A DNA stretch of 25,387 nt from JAPLDA01 sp043787975 (GTDB lineage Bacteria > Bacteroidota > Bacteroidia > AKYH767-A > 2013-40CM-41-45): contig JAYVUK010000076.1 of the NCBI GenBank assembly GCA_043787975.1, positions 1-25,387 of the forward strand, read 5' to 3'. Below, piece after piece: positions 7,543 to 15,940 of this stretch. The notes beneath the pieces are model-generated. The model did not search any database. It worked only from the letters and a program-made list of their open reading frames with translations, and was not told the origin of the DNA. Position 1 is the stretch's first letter. Every line of letters begins with the position of its first letter. The position numbers were made by a program, and so were the translations under genes.

Positions 7543-10224
7543 TCATTTTTCAATAACCAATTTCCTGACACTCGTTGCAGCATCATTTGTAAGTTTCAAA
7601 AAGTAAATGCCATTTGCAAATTGTTCAAGATTGATCTCTTCCGGTTTACCATTGGAAGGTTGGATGATGGAATAATAAATAATTTTCCCCGCCACATCTG
7701 TTATTTCAATTTGTGAATTCCTGGTAGTGCTGTTGACAGAAACGTTGAAGATACCTTTCGAAGGATTCGGAAAAATGTTCAAACCATTTTGATCAACGGG
7801 ATCATTGATTCCTGTAGCGTCAATATAAACAGCAGCCGATAGAGCTGAACACTGGCTTGCATTCTGAATTACCACGGAATACCATCCGGATTGCAGAGCC
7901 GTATACGTTTGACTGGTCGCTCCGCTGATTGCTGTATTATCTAAGAACCATTGATAGCTTGATGCAAATGTGCTGGTAAGGAACGTTCCGCTCGGAGTAA
8001 TGATCGGATCATCGGGAGTTGCATTGATCGTGATGTAATCCTGTTGCACGATGGCGTTGGACGTACCGCTTGCTCCGCCTGTGATTAACGTAACCGTATA
8101 AACTCCCGGAACATTGTAACAGATGTTTGATGGATTTTGGTCAGTGGAAGAAGGAGTCGATGATCCCGGAAATGACCAGTTCCACGAAAGTGCATTGGTG
8201 GAGAGATCAGTAAAATTCAAGCATGTATTCTGACACACGTTTACCTGATTGACAGAAAAATTTGCCACCGGACAATTCACAGATGTAACATTTATTGAAC
8301 CTGTCCCGCTGCAAAAGCCATCGTATACTGTTACTGAATACGGTCCCGGTGTAGTTACAAAAATCGACGAGTTTGTAGAATTGTTTTGCCACAAATAGCT
8401 TTGATAACCTGCCGGTGCTTCCAGGATTAAAATGGAACTTCCGTTACACAATATGGAATCGGTTCCAAGATCAACAACAGGACTGACAAACTGGTTGATG
8501 GAAAAAGCGGTAGAGCTGCTGCATCCGTGTGAGGTTACCGTCACTGTGTAAACTCCACCTGAATTTATTTCTGCCGTTTGAGTGGTGGAACCGGTGCTCC
8601 ATGAATACGCATCATACAGGTCAGTTGAAAGTGTTGCCGTACTTCCGGTACATAAGTAAAGTTGATCGGATGCAATGACAGGAACAGGATAATCGATCAC
8701 GGTTATATACCTGGTTAAGGTATCCACTGCATAACAGGTATAACTTACCAACGTGATCTTATAGGTCCCGGTTGCATTAAACGGTAAACTTTCATTGGTG
8801 TTGGTCGAAAGTTCAACATCATCCAATAGCCATTTATTTTCTGCAGCATGAATGGAGGTATTGATAAAGTTCGCTGTTGAATTGATACAAATGGTGTCAG
8901 AGGGAATTTGAAAACCGGAAACCGGGTTGAGGCAGGATAATTTTAAAAACCAAACATCTGCACCTCCGTGAAGTCCGCTTGCATCAGCATCGTTGCTGTA
9001 CGTATAACCTGTTTCCGTAAATCCTCCATCATCAGTCTGTACAAGAGAATTAACCCGCTCATTGGAAGAGCCGCCATAACTTCTTGACCAAATAATGGTA
9101 CCTGCAGAATCTGTTTTGAGAAGCCAGTAATCTTCACCACCGTGATTTCCTTTCACATCGAAATCGGTTGAATTGCTTCCGCCACCGAGGATGAAACCGT
9201 GGTCTGCAGTAGGCATGAAATCGAATAGAATTTCCGAATTAGATCCTCCGTACGATTTTTCTGATATCAAACTACCGTCTTCCTGGCTTACCCAAATCAA
9301 CCAGTAATCGGTGCTTCCGTGATTTCCTGTAACATCACCATCGGTTGAATTGGAATAGCCGCCAATCATTAACTTTCCTGATGAATTTTCCAACGCAGCA
9401 AAAGCAGCATCGTTAGCAGTTCCGCCAAAAGTTTTTTGCCACAAAAGATTTCCGCCTGCATCCAGTTTCACCACCCAAAAATCAAAACCGCCGTGATTTC
9501 CTGTTACATCACCATTGTTGGAGCCTGTATAACCGACAGCAACAAAGCCTCCGTCAGCAGTGGTCTTGATGGAATAACATTCGTCATTTCCACTACCTCC
9601 CAGTGACTTTTGCCACAGGAGATTTCCATTGCTGTCAGCTTTTAATATCCAAAAATCTTTTCCTCCGTGGTTACCGGTTACATTTCCGTTGTTTGAAGAA
9701 CTGCTTCCTGCTATAACAAAACCGTTGTCAGCCGATAATGTCATCGAGTAGCTGACATCATACGAAGTACCACCATACGATTTTTGCCAGATCAGGCTTC
9801 CGGAAGAGCTGATCTTGATTAACCAGACATCTGAAAGTCCGTGGTTTCCGGTGACCTCGCCATTGTTTGAAGAAGAATAACCTGAAACGACAATGTCATT
9901 ATTGGTTAATTCAATAACTGAAGTGGCAAAATCATTTGATGTTCCACCGAAAGTCTTCTGCCATTCAACGGTACCGCCAATGTCAATCTTTACAACCCAG
10001 AAATCATTTGCACCGTGATTTATTAAAACATCGCAGTTTGCGGAAGACGTGCTTCCGGCTATAATATAGCCTCCATCGTTTGAACGGATGATTTTATTCC
10101 CGATATCAGTTCCTGTTCCGCCTACACATTTCTGCACATCTAACACAGGAGGAGCCTGTGCAATCGCAAAGAAATTGCATAAACTGAAAATAAAAAGTAA
10201 ACCGACCGGTAAGAGTTTTCTCAT
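7543..10224 (-). CDS. Large secreted repeat/PKD protein with T9SS sorting domain
   Basis: I start this 893-residue protein at ATG 10224, giving the signal peptide MRKLLPVGLLFIFSLCNFFA; the frame is open to 10284, but a promoter box at 10282-10289 argues against the longer form. Residues about 30-440 hold seven repeats of about 57 residues with the pattern GG(T/S)xND, DGGFVxxGYSxS, GDVTGNHGG, D(F/Y)WxxKxDxxGNLLWQK, probably forming a beta-propeller-like surface. A Cys-containing linker, Ig/PKD-like modules (NFTDLSTNALSWNWSFPG) and a T9SS type A tail follow (IFPNPSKGIFNVSV to TSVRKLVIEK). It is likely exported by T9SS and may act as a surface adhesin or structural protein. No catalytic residues recognised. 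Confidence 0.9.
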   Translation of the reverse strand: MRKLLPVGLLFIFSLCNFFAIAQAPPVLDVQKCVGGTGTDIGNKIIRSNDGGYIIAGSTSSANCDVLINHGANDFWVVKIDIGGTVEWQKTFGGTSNDFATSVIELTNNDIVVSGYSSSNNGEVTGNHGLSDVWLIKISSSGSLIWQKSYGGTSYDVSYSMTLSADNGFVIAGSSSSNNGNVTGNHGGKDFWILKADSNGNLLWQKSLGGSGNDECYSIKTTADGGFVAVGYTGSNNGDVTGNHGGFDFWVVKLDAGGNLLWQKTFGGTANDAAFAALENSSGKLMIGGYSNSTDGDVTGNHGSTDYWLIWVSQEDGSLISEKSYGGSNSEILFDFMPTADHGFILGGGSNSTDFDVKGNHGGEDYWLLKTDSAGTIIWSRSYGGSSNERVNSLVQTDDGGFTETGYTYSNDADASGLHGGADVWFLKLSCLNPVSGFQIPSDTICINSTANFINTSIHAAENKWLLDDVELSTNTNESLPFNATGTYKITLVSYTCYAVDTLTRYITVIDYPVPVIASDQLYLCTGSTATLSTDLYDAYSWSTGSTTQTAEINSGGVYTVTVTSHGCSSSTAFSINQFVSPVVDLGTDSILCNGSSILILEAPAGYQSYLWQNNSTNSSIFVTTPGPYSVTVYDGFCSGTGSINVTSVNCPVANFSVNQVNVCQNTCLNFTDLSTNALSWNWSFPGSSTPSSTDQNPSNICYNVPGVYTVTLITGGASGTSNAIVQQDYITINATPDDPIITPSGTFLTSTFASSYQWFLDNTAISGATSQTYTALQSGWYSVVIQNASQCSALSAAVYIDATGINDPVDQNGLNIFPNPSKGIFNVSVNSTTRNSQIEITDVAGKIIYYSIIQPSNGKPEEINLEQFANGIYFLKLTNDAATSVRKLVIEK

Positions 10225-10281
10225 TTCTGTTCTTAATGACTTGAAAATGATAAGCAAGATGCGATTTTTTCCGCGGTCTTT

Positions 10282-10289
10282 CAAAATTA
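10282..10289 (-). promoter_or_regulatory. -7 promoter box for the 893-residue T9SS gene
   Basis: Read on the minus strand the bases are TAATTTTG, an exact match to TAnnTTTG. They lie 57 bases upstream of the ATG at 10224, which would give a 5' leader of about 50 nt. The position supports the internal start over the longer open frame from 10284. Confidence 0.5.
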
Positions 10290-10500
10290 TTTTTGCTAAA
10301 GGCAGATTAGTGGTTGTGAAAGGCGAGAAAAAAATCAGAAATCTTATAAATTAATGCTTTTTATAGCTGAATTTGAAAATTTCAGGCTGAAATACCGAAA
10401 GGAAGCCTACGTACATTACAGTTGTAAGAATCCTCTTGATTAGTAAATATCTTTCAATGAAACGGGGCGTTATACCCTATGTGTTTGAGATTACTTGTTA

Positions 10501-10608
10501 GCATTTAAATATGCAGCAAAAGCAATCCCGTAAGATTGATGAATCGCGCAAGCCCCGTAAGGCTGAGCAAATTTAGAGAAACCTGCCCCGTAAGGCAGGT
10601 TTTCTTTT
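10501..10608 (+). ncRNA. Candidate small RNA: three hairpins with identical CCGTAA loops
   Basis: No coding frame explains this stretch. Three hairpins follow each other on the plus strand, each with the six-base loop CCGTAA: CAATC-loop-GATTG (10523-10538), AGCC-loop-GGCT (10551-10564) and AAACCTGCC-loop-GGCAGGTTT (10579-10602). The stem sequences differ while the loop is identical, which is the pattern expected of a selected RNA loop. The third hairpin is followed by a T-rich tract and would be an intrinsic terminator. A weak promoter-like TGTGTTTG lies at 10480-10487, so a transcript of about 110 nt is plausible. I cannot assign it to a known RNA family. Confidence 0.5.
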
Positions 10609-10612
10609 TTTT
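10579..10612 (+). terminator. Intrinsic terminator-like hairpin
   Basis: A 9-bp perfect stem (AAACCTGCC / GGCAGGTTT) with loop CCGTAA is followed directly by TCTTTTTTTT. No plus-strand protein gene lies upstream, so it most likely ends the candidate small RNA. Confidence 0.65.
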
Positions 10613-10702
10613 AATCTCTTTAATTGATTGGAATAGTATAGACGCAGATTTTTAATGATTCTTACTTAGAGTCTGTTTAAGATTGTTAAAGAAAAAATAT
10701 TA

Positions 10703-10763
10703 GCCGCAGATTCGCAGATTTATTAAAATTGAATAATCAATTTTTAATCTGTGAATCTGCGGC
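10703..10763. repeat. 61-nt long hairpin upstream of fabI
   Basis: Outer arms 10703-10720 and 10746-10763 pair over 18 positions with one G-T wobble (GCCGCAGATTC... against ...GAATCTGCGGC). After a short internal bulge the inner arms AAAATTGA (10725-10732) and TCAATTTT (10737-10744) pair perfectly around ATAA. CCTTTTTG follows on the plus strand. It could be a terminator for transcription entering from the left, or a dispersed repeat. Confidence 0.7.
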
Positions 10764-10838
10764 CTTTTTGTTCTCTCGATCATAAGCAATTCTGAATGAG
10801 TAGAGAAAAAGTATTTCAGAAAATTGATTTTATTAAAA

Positions 10839-10846
10839 TATATTTG
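10839..10846 (+). promoter_or_regulatory. -7 promoter box for fabI
   Basis: TATATTTG matches TAnnTTTG exactly and lies 37 bases before the ATG at 10884. A TTG at 10824-10826 is a poor -33 candidate. Because the box lies inside the longer open frame that starts at 10824, it supports the internal ATG. Confidence 0.55.
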
Positions 10847-10883
10847 CTGCCATCAAGTAAATTCATCACTAAACGAAATTACA

Positions 10884-11693
10884 ATGCACAATTTACTCAA
10901 AGGAAAACGCGGAATCATTTTCGGAGCCTTGGATCCAAATTCAATTGCATGGAAAGTCGCTCAGTTCTGTCATGCAGAAGGCGCTACATTTACACTGACC
11001 AATGCTCCGGTTGCCATGCGGCTGGGTGCAATCAACGATCTCGCAAAAGAATGCAATGCACAGGTCATTCCTGCTGATGCAACGTTGATGGCTGATCTTG
11101 AAAACCTGTTTTCAAAATCCGTGGAAATACTAGGAGGAAAAATTGATTTTGTGCTGCATTCAATCGGCATGTCACCGAATGTTCGCAAGAACAAACCATA
11201 CACGGATATTGATTACGATTTTTATCACAAGACGCTTGACATTTCAGCGCTGTCACTTCACAGGGTTTTACAAACAGCCATGAAACTGGATGCCATCAAC
11301 GAATGGGGAAGTGTAGTTGCTCTGACATACATTGCTTCTCAACGTGTTTTTCCTGATTATGGGGACATGGCTGATGCAAAGTCAACACTGGAATCCATTA
11401 CACGGAGTTTTGGTTATCACTACGGGAAAGCAAAGAAAGTACGTGTGAATACAATTTCCCAATCGCCTACAAAGACTACGGCAGGAAGCGGAGTGAAGGG
11501 TTTCGACGGATTTTTTAACTACGCTGAAATGATGTCTCCTTTAGGTAATGCAAGTGCGGAAGCGTGCGCCAACTACTGTGTTTCATTGTTCTCAGATCTC
11601 ACCAAAATGGTGACCATGCAAAACCTTTTTCACGATGGAGGATTTTCTTTTACAGGAGTGAGCAGGGAAGTGATGGAAAAATTTTCAAGTTAA
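10884..11693 (+). CDS. fabI: Enoyl-[acyl-carrier-protein] reductase (NADH)
   Basis: FabI is the short-chain dehydrogenase that reduces trans-2-enoyl-ACP in the last step of each fatty acid elongation round. The 269-residue length is normal. The N-terminus MHNLLKGKRGIIFGALDPNS carries the FabI-type cofactor loop (GALDPNSIAW). LHSIGMSP corresponds to the usual HSIAxAP region. The catalytic pair is Tyr159 and Lys166 (Y-x6-K), with Tyr149 at the substrate position. The segment VRVNTISQSPTKTTAGSGVKGF replaces the common VNAISAGPIRT and is followed by the flexible substrate loop. The start is preferred over 10824 because of the promoter box inside the longer frame. It converges on the patatin gene with a 17-bp gap. 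Confidence 0.94.
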   Translation: MHNLLKGKRGIIFGALDPNSIAWKVAQFCHAEGATFTLTNAPVAMRLGAINDLAKECNAQVIPADATLMADLENLFSKSVEILGGKIDFVLHSIGMSPNVRKNKPYTDIDYDFYHKTLDISALSLHRVLQTAMKLDAINEWGSVVALTYIASQRVFPDYGDMADAKSTLESITRSFGYHYGKAKKVRVNTISQSPTKTTAGSGVKGFDGFFNYAEMMSPLGNASAEACANYCVSLFSDLTKMVTMQNLFHDGGFSFTGVSREVMEKFSS

Positions 11694-11710
11694 AAGCAAT
11701 CACGGAGCGT

Positions 11711-13966
11711 TTAATTCTTGCCGATAATTTCTTTCAGTTTATTCAGCGCCTCAATATTCTGAGGAAGGTAGATGGAATTGTAGATTGATTTTTTCTCTCT
11801 CGTTGTGAGGTGCCAGCTCAATGAAATTTCCTGTTCCTTGGTTGGGAGTTCAATCGTAATGTAGTTGAGAGGTCCCTTAAACCACGATTGTGCATACTCA
11901 AAACTTTCTTCCTGGTTGTAATCCTGGATGGTTAAAAGGTTTCCGTAAATGTTGCCGAGCGGAGTGATGAAGTTTTCAAAGAAGGTCATGCGTGGTTTTT
12001 CTTCCATCGGTCTCATCCGGTGTGAATCACGAATATCGAGAACTACAACACCGCTGGTGTTTTCTGCAAGCCACTCGCGAAATATATACAGAAACCGGAG
12101 CGTTGATTTCAATCCTGTGTTGTCACGGATTCCTGCATCCATTACCATGGCAGAAGGTTCGCTGGGTAACGTAACGGCAGGCAGGATGTAAGGGAAAGTA
12201 GAATTCATCCGGAGCACCGAAGTAAATTTTATGTTCGATGCGTTCTGATCTTTAAAAAGTTTTCCGAATTCTACTCCGTCAATGTTCGGAATAAAATTGA
12301 ATGAAGAATCAGAAGAATGATACGTGAGATAAGACATTGGCTGAGGAGAAACGAGCAATCTTCTTCCGTCGTTGACGATGGTAGGAGAGAAGATCATCAT
12401 GGGAATGGTGGCTGATGCTTCCGGAGTTTTATAATCAATCAATCGTTTTGAAAAAGCGAAATGTGAATTTTCATTTAACTGTTTTTCAAAAGCGTATCCA
12501 CGATCTTTTGTATACACAGAACCTTCTTCTTTGAATTTCCGGACGTTCATAAACAAATCGCTTACTGACATGCTGAATGCAACGGGATTCAACAAGTCTC
12601 TTGAAATGTTGAATAAGTATTCGTTGTCACGGCAATTTTTAATAAAACCAAGTTCTTGTTTCAGGTATAGTTCCCTGTAATAAGCAGATCCGATCATTCC
12701 TCCGGAAGCACCGGTGATCATCTCTGTATGTTTCATAAAACGATTGCCGGTTGCGCTGTCTGCCGCTTGCATCACACGAAATGCCCACATGGTGGCACGC
12801 AATCCTCCGCCTGAACAATTGATAAAGACCAGGGTTGGTTTTTCGCTGAACTTGCTTCTCCAGTTTTCAAGAATTTTTTTTGTGCTGTCGTAATCAGCGG
12901 CAGCGTGGCTTGAATCGTTGAGTGATTGAAGGTTTGAAAGATTGTAGGGAGCCTTGTGATCATTGTAGGTCAATCCGAAAGCCCTGTTTTCAGGATAGAA
13001 AATTCCATAACGTGAAAGAAAATTAAAAAGAAGTAGGAGAAATATAAATGCTGTAGCTGACCATGACTTCAACCAGAAACGAAATGCACTGCTCAACATC
13101 AGGAACATGGAAAAAATTAAGATGATACTTGCTCCTGCGGGAATTTTAAAGACAGGAGATTCCTTGAAAAGTCCCATCACAATGAATAGCACGAACACGA
13201 TCACTTCGACAATGGCTGCATTCAGGTGGTTCTGCCTGAAAACATCTTCCAGCATTTCCTTTTTATAATGGTCGGTACGCCTTACCAGGTTCACTTTGAA
13301 AAGAGAACTCAGGTAAGTATCAACACGCCATTGTTTGGCGTACGTCATCCGTAAAGTGAATTTTCGTTTCTTCTTTTCAGTGCTTTCTTTTTCGAGGTGT
13401 TCGGCATACGGTGCTTCCGGATCGGTATCCGATGCTTCCATGCCGAACATTTTAATAATGTCTTTGTTGGTTCTGAAAAAATAAGTCAGTGTGCTGAAAA
13501 TGCTGATCGCCAATCCAAACAAAAAACCAAGCGCATCAAATAGCACAGTGGAAATACTTTGGAATTCGTTGTAAAGCTGGAAGGAAAAAATTTTATACAG
13601 GTACAGAATGATGAATGCAACCGGAACAATGAAGTTGTTAATTGTAAATTTCATGAACGGTCGTGACAACGTGGCGATAAAAGGAAACCTGAACCCGTTG
13701 ATGATGTAACTGGAAATATTAAATACCATGATGAAGCAGCCGGTTGCAAATCCCATGATAATAAAGGATTGAAAACCTACTGCCCCTATGTATTCAGGAT
13801 CAAGAAAGAGGTAAGGGATTCCGAAACGCTGCGACAACCATCCGGTGACAAATCCAAAAAGAATAAACCAGTATAAAGCAAGCACATGATTCTTTTTAAT
13901 AAGAACCATCAGCAACTGAACGGGAAATGAATAAATGAAACGTTTGGCAGTTAAACGCGACCACAT
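11711..13966 (-). CDS. Patatin-like phospholipase with N-terminal membrane domain
   Basis: The 751-residue protein has two parts. Residues about 20-330 hold some seven hydrophobic segments (e.g. LYWFILFGFVTGWLS, FIIMGFATGCFIMVF, VEVIVFVLFIVMGLF), split by a charged cytoplasmic-type loop at 165-240. Residues about 370-720 form a patatin lipase domain: oxyanion-hole loop CSGGGLRA near 387, nucleophile elbow GASGG near 420 and catalytic Asp in MDAGIRDNTG near 610. Patatins hydrolyse acyl esters of lipids through this Ser/Asp dyad, so membrane lipid remodelling or acyl-ester hydrolysis is likely; the substrate is unknown. The membrane fusion is much larger than a minimal patatin (about 300 residues). 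The gene converges on fabI and is isolated from the transporter gene upstream by a terminator. Confidence 0.87.
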   Translation of the reverse strand: MWSRLTAKRFIYSFPVQLLMVLIKKNHVLALYWFILFGFVTGWLSQRFGIPYLFLDPEYIGAVGFQSFIIMGFATGCFIMVFNISSYIINGFRFPFIATLSRPFMKFTINNFIVPVAFIILYLYKIFSFQLYNEFQSISTVLFDALGFLFGLAISIFSTLTYFFRTNKDIIKMFGMEASDTDPEAPYAEHLEKESTEKKKRKFTLRMTYAKQWRVDTYLSSLFKVNLVRRTDHYKKEMLEDVFRQNHLNAAIVEVIVFVLFIVMGLFKESPVFKIPAGASIILIFSMFLMLSSAFRFWLKSWSATAFIFLLLLFNFLSRYGIFYPENRAFGLTYNDHKAPYNLSNLQSLNDSSHAAADYDSTKKILENWRSKFSEKPTLVFINCSGGGLRATMWAFRVMQAADSATGNRFMKHTEMITGASGGMIGSAYYRELYLKQELGFIKNCRDNEYLFNISRDLLNPVAFSMSVSDLFMNVRKFKEEGSVYTKDRGYAFEKQLNENSHFAFSKRLIDYKTPEASATIPMMIFSPTIVNDGRRLLVSPQPMSYLTYHSSDSSFNFIPNIDGVEFGKLFKDQNASNIKFTSVLRMNSTFPYILPAVTLPSEPSAMVMDAGIRDNTGLKSTLRFLYIFREWLAENTSGVVVLDIRDSHRMRPMEEKPRMTFFENFITPLGNIYGNLLTIQDYNQEESFEYAQSWFKGPLNYITIELPTKEQEISLSWHLTTREKKSIYNSIYLPQNIEALNKLKEIIGKN

Positions 13967-14070
13967 AAATAATATCCTCTATAAACTATCTTTTGGATAG
14001 CACTAACATGATACGAAGGAATTGAAAATGGGTTTTGTCTTTTATTGCAAAAATCTTGTAAGAAATTAGT

Positions 14071-14115
14071 AAAAAAACGAATGCCGCCAAGGATCATTTT
14101 GGCGGCATTCGTTTT
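14071..14115 (-). terminator. Intrinsic terminator of the peptide transporter gene
   Basis: A 17-bp perfect stem (14074-14090 with 14099-14115; core AATGCCGCCAA / TTGGCGGCATT) with an 8-nt loop is followed on the minus strand by seven T residues. It begins 17 bases after the transporter stop codon and fits a strong rho-independent terminator. Confidence 0.9.
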
Positions 14116-14132
14116 AAATTTTGACGAAAATT

Positions 14133-15674
14133 TTAATGAACTCCATGCATTCTCTTTTCTAACCAGCGGTACATTGCAAAAAGAATCACGGCAGCAACGC
14201 CACTGAGCGCAATAAACACGCAGAAGAAGACAAAGAGGTTGCTGATTTCGATACCGAGGAAACTTGGAACAGCCGTTCCCGGTGCAGCAGGTGCTTCACC
14301 GGCTCCAGGGGGAATCAACGCTGAAAGTGTACCGGCAAATTTATTTGCAACGGCATTGGCCAGAAACCAGGTTCCCATCAGCAACGAAGAAAAACGAAGT
14401 GGTGCAAGTTTGGAAACCATACTCAAACCGATTGGTGATAAACTTAATTCACCCATTGTATGAATAATGTACAAGGCAACCAACCACCACATGCTGATCT
14501 TTGTTTGTGAATCCACACCATGCACACCAAAGGCGATTACAACGTAGCCGAGCGCCACAAGCAATAATCCAAATCCCATTTTCACAGGTGATGATGGCTC
14601 AAGTTTTTTCTTGTGCAATGCATTCCAGAGCATTGAAAATATTGGTGCGAGAATAATTATTCCCAATGGGTTGATAGACTGAAACCAGGATGCAGGCATT
14701 TCCCAGCTTCCGATGTGACGATCTGTTTGTGTATCCGCAAAAAGTGTCAACGAAGCACCTGCTTGTTCAAAACATGCCCAAAAGAAAATTACGAAGAAGG
14801 CGAGGATAAAGATCACGCTGATTCGTTGCTTCTCATCGCTCACCAATGATTTATCACTGAAAATAATTACAGGCATGACTACAATGGCAGCGTAAATCAA
14901 ATACGCAGTGATATCAAAATTGACATTGAACATCGATTTAAAATTCATCAGGAAGAAAATCAATCCGATGGAACCTAAAATAATAAGATAGGTTTTCATA
15001 TCCATCTTTTGTTTCGGCATTCCGACAGCCACACCATCGGGAGTTTTCAAATATTTATTTTTCAGCAATTCAAATGAAAGTGTGCTGACAATCATTCCGA
15101 CGCAAGCGGCAAGAAAGCCATAACGAAAATCGTGGATGTTTCCGGTGTCGCCTAACCCGCCGCAAATAAGTGGAGAGAAGAATGCACCCAGGTTTATTCC
15201 CATGTAAAAGATAGTAAACGCTCCGTCAATCCGGTGATCGCCTTTCGGATACAACTGGCCAACCATCGTAGAGATATTTGGTTTGAAGAAACCGTTACCA
15301 ATAATCAGGAATGTTAATCCCGCCCACATCGTTGTAATGGATGAAGCATTTTGAACGCCATCTGTTACACTGCTTCCACTCAAAAACATTAAAAACTGTC
15401 CGACAGCCATCAGCAATCCGCCGATTAAAATACTTTTCCGGTTTCCCCAATAACGATCAGCAATGTAGCCTCCCAAAAGAGGTGTGAGATATACCAAACC
15501 TGTGTAGCTTCCATAAATGTTGGATGCATCAGCGCCTGTCATGAACATGGCTTTTGTCATGTACAGGATAAAGATGGCGCGCATTCCATAGTAACTGAAT
15601 CGTTCCCACATTTCAGTGAAGAACAACAGGTACAAGCCCTTTGGATGACTGTTGTTGGTAGCAGTTGTGCTCAT
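14133..15674 (-). CDS. POT/PTR family peptide MFS transporter
   Basis: A 513-residue proton-coupled oligopeptide transporter of the inner membrane. The family hallmark E-x-x-E-R-F-x-Y-Y is present as EMWERFSYYG near residue 16. It is followed by the PTR2 region with YGSYTGLVYLTPLLGGYIAD and GNRKSILIGG, and FYMGINLGAFFSPLICG further on. The chain contains roughly 12-14 hydrophobic helices, and its length suits the bacterial DtpT-like branch. It would import di- and tripeptides using the proton gradient. The gene is transcribed alone, with its own terminator, and is divergent from the saccharopine dehydrogenase-like gene across a palindrome-rich spacer. No defects seen. Confidence 0.94.
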   Translation of the reverse strand: MSTTATNNSHPKGLYLLFFTEMWERFSYYGMRAIFILYMTKAMFMTGADASNIYGSYTGLVYLTPLLGGYIADRYWGNRKSILIGGLLMAVGQFLMFLSGSSVTDGVQNASSITTMWAGLTFLIIGNGFFKPNISTMVGQLYPKGDHRIDGAFTIFYMGINLGAFFSPLICGGLGDTGNIHDFRYGFLAACVGMIVSTLSFELLKNKYLKTPDGVAVGMPKQKMDMKTYLIILGSIGLIFFLMNFKSMFNVNFDITAYLIYAAIVVMPVIIFSDKSLVSDEKQRISVIFILAFFVIFFWACFEQAGASLTLFADTQTDRHIGSWEMPASWFQSINPLGIIILAPIFSMLWNALHKKKLEPSSPVKMGFGLLLVALGYVVIAFGVHGVDSQTKISMWWLVALYIIHTMGELSLSPIGLSMVSKLAPLRFSSLLMGTWFLANAVANKFAGTLSALIPPGAGEAPAAPGTAVPSFLGIEISNLFVFFCVFIALSGVAAVILFAMYRWLEKRMHGVH

Positions 15675-15776
15675 ATTTCTTTTCGGGTTTTTAAGGTTGA
15701 AGCACGCAATGTAATAAAATTTTTAAAGGGCAAAGTCGAACGACTTCTTAGGTAATATCATAGTTTGAATTATTGA

Positions 15777-15887
15777 GATTCCTCGCTTCGCTCGGAATGA
15801 ACATTCTAGGTTATTGCGCAGTTGGCGGGCTTAAGCCCGCCTTAACATAAATGGTTTGTGTTGTCATTCCGAGCGAAGCGAGGAATC
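15777..15887. repeat. 24-bp perfect inverted repeat enclosing an 18-bp palindrome
   Basis: The arms 15777-15800 and 15864-15887 are exact reverse complements (core CCTCGCTTCGCTCGG). Between them lies GGCGGGCTTAAGCCCGCC (15824-15841), a perfect palindrome. Together they could form a cruciform or branched hairpin in the spacer between two divergent genes. I recall similar 'gcttcgctcggaatg' repeats dispersed in other bacterial genomes, so this is probably a REP-like mobile palindrome rather than an operator. Confidence 0.85.
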
Positions 15888-15940
15888 GTTCATGCTTAAC
15901 TTTAATTTTTTTCTACTTTCACCTCATCATTAAAAATACT

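Noticed and set aside
10088..10354. 88-residue plus-strand frame over the start of the 893-residue T9SS gene
   Set aside because: Antisense shadow with no domain; the minus-strand signal peptide and promoter box explain the region.
15851..15940. Longer start for the saccharopine dehydrogenase-like protein
   Set aside because: The extra 30 residues come from the inverted repeat and spacer; the Rossmann motif starts right after ATG 15941.
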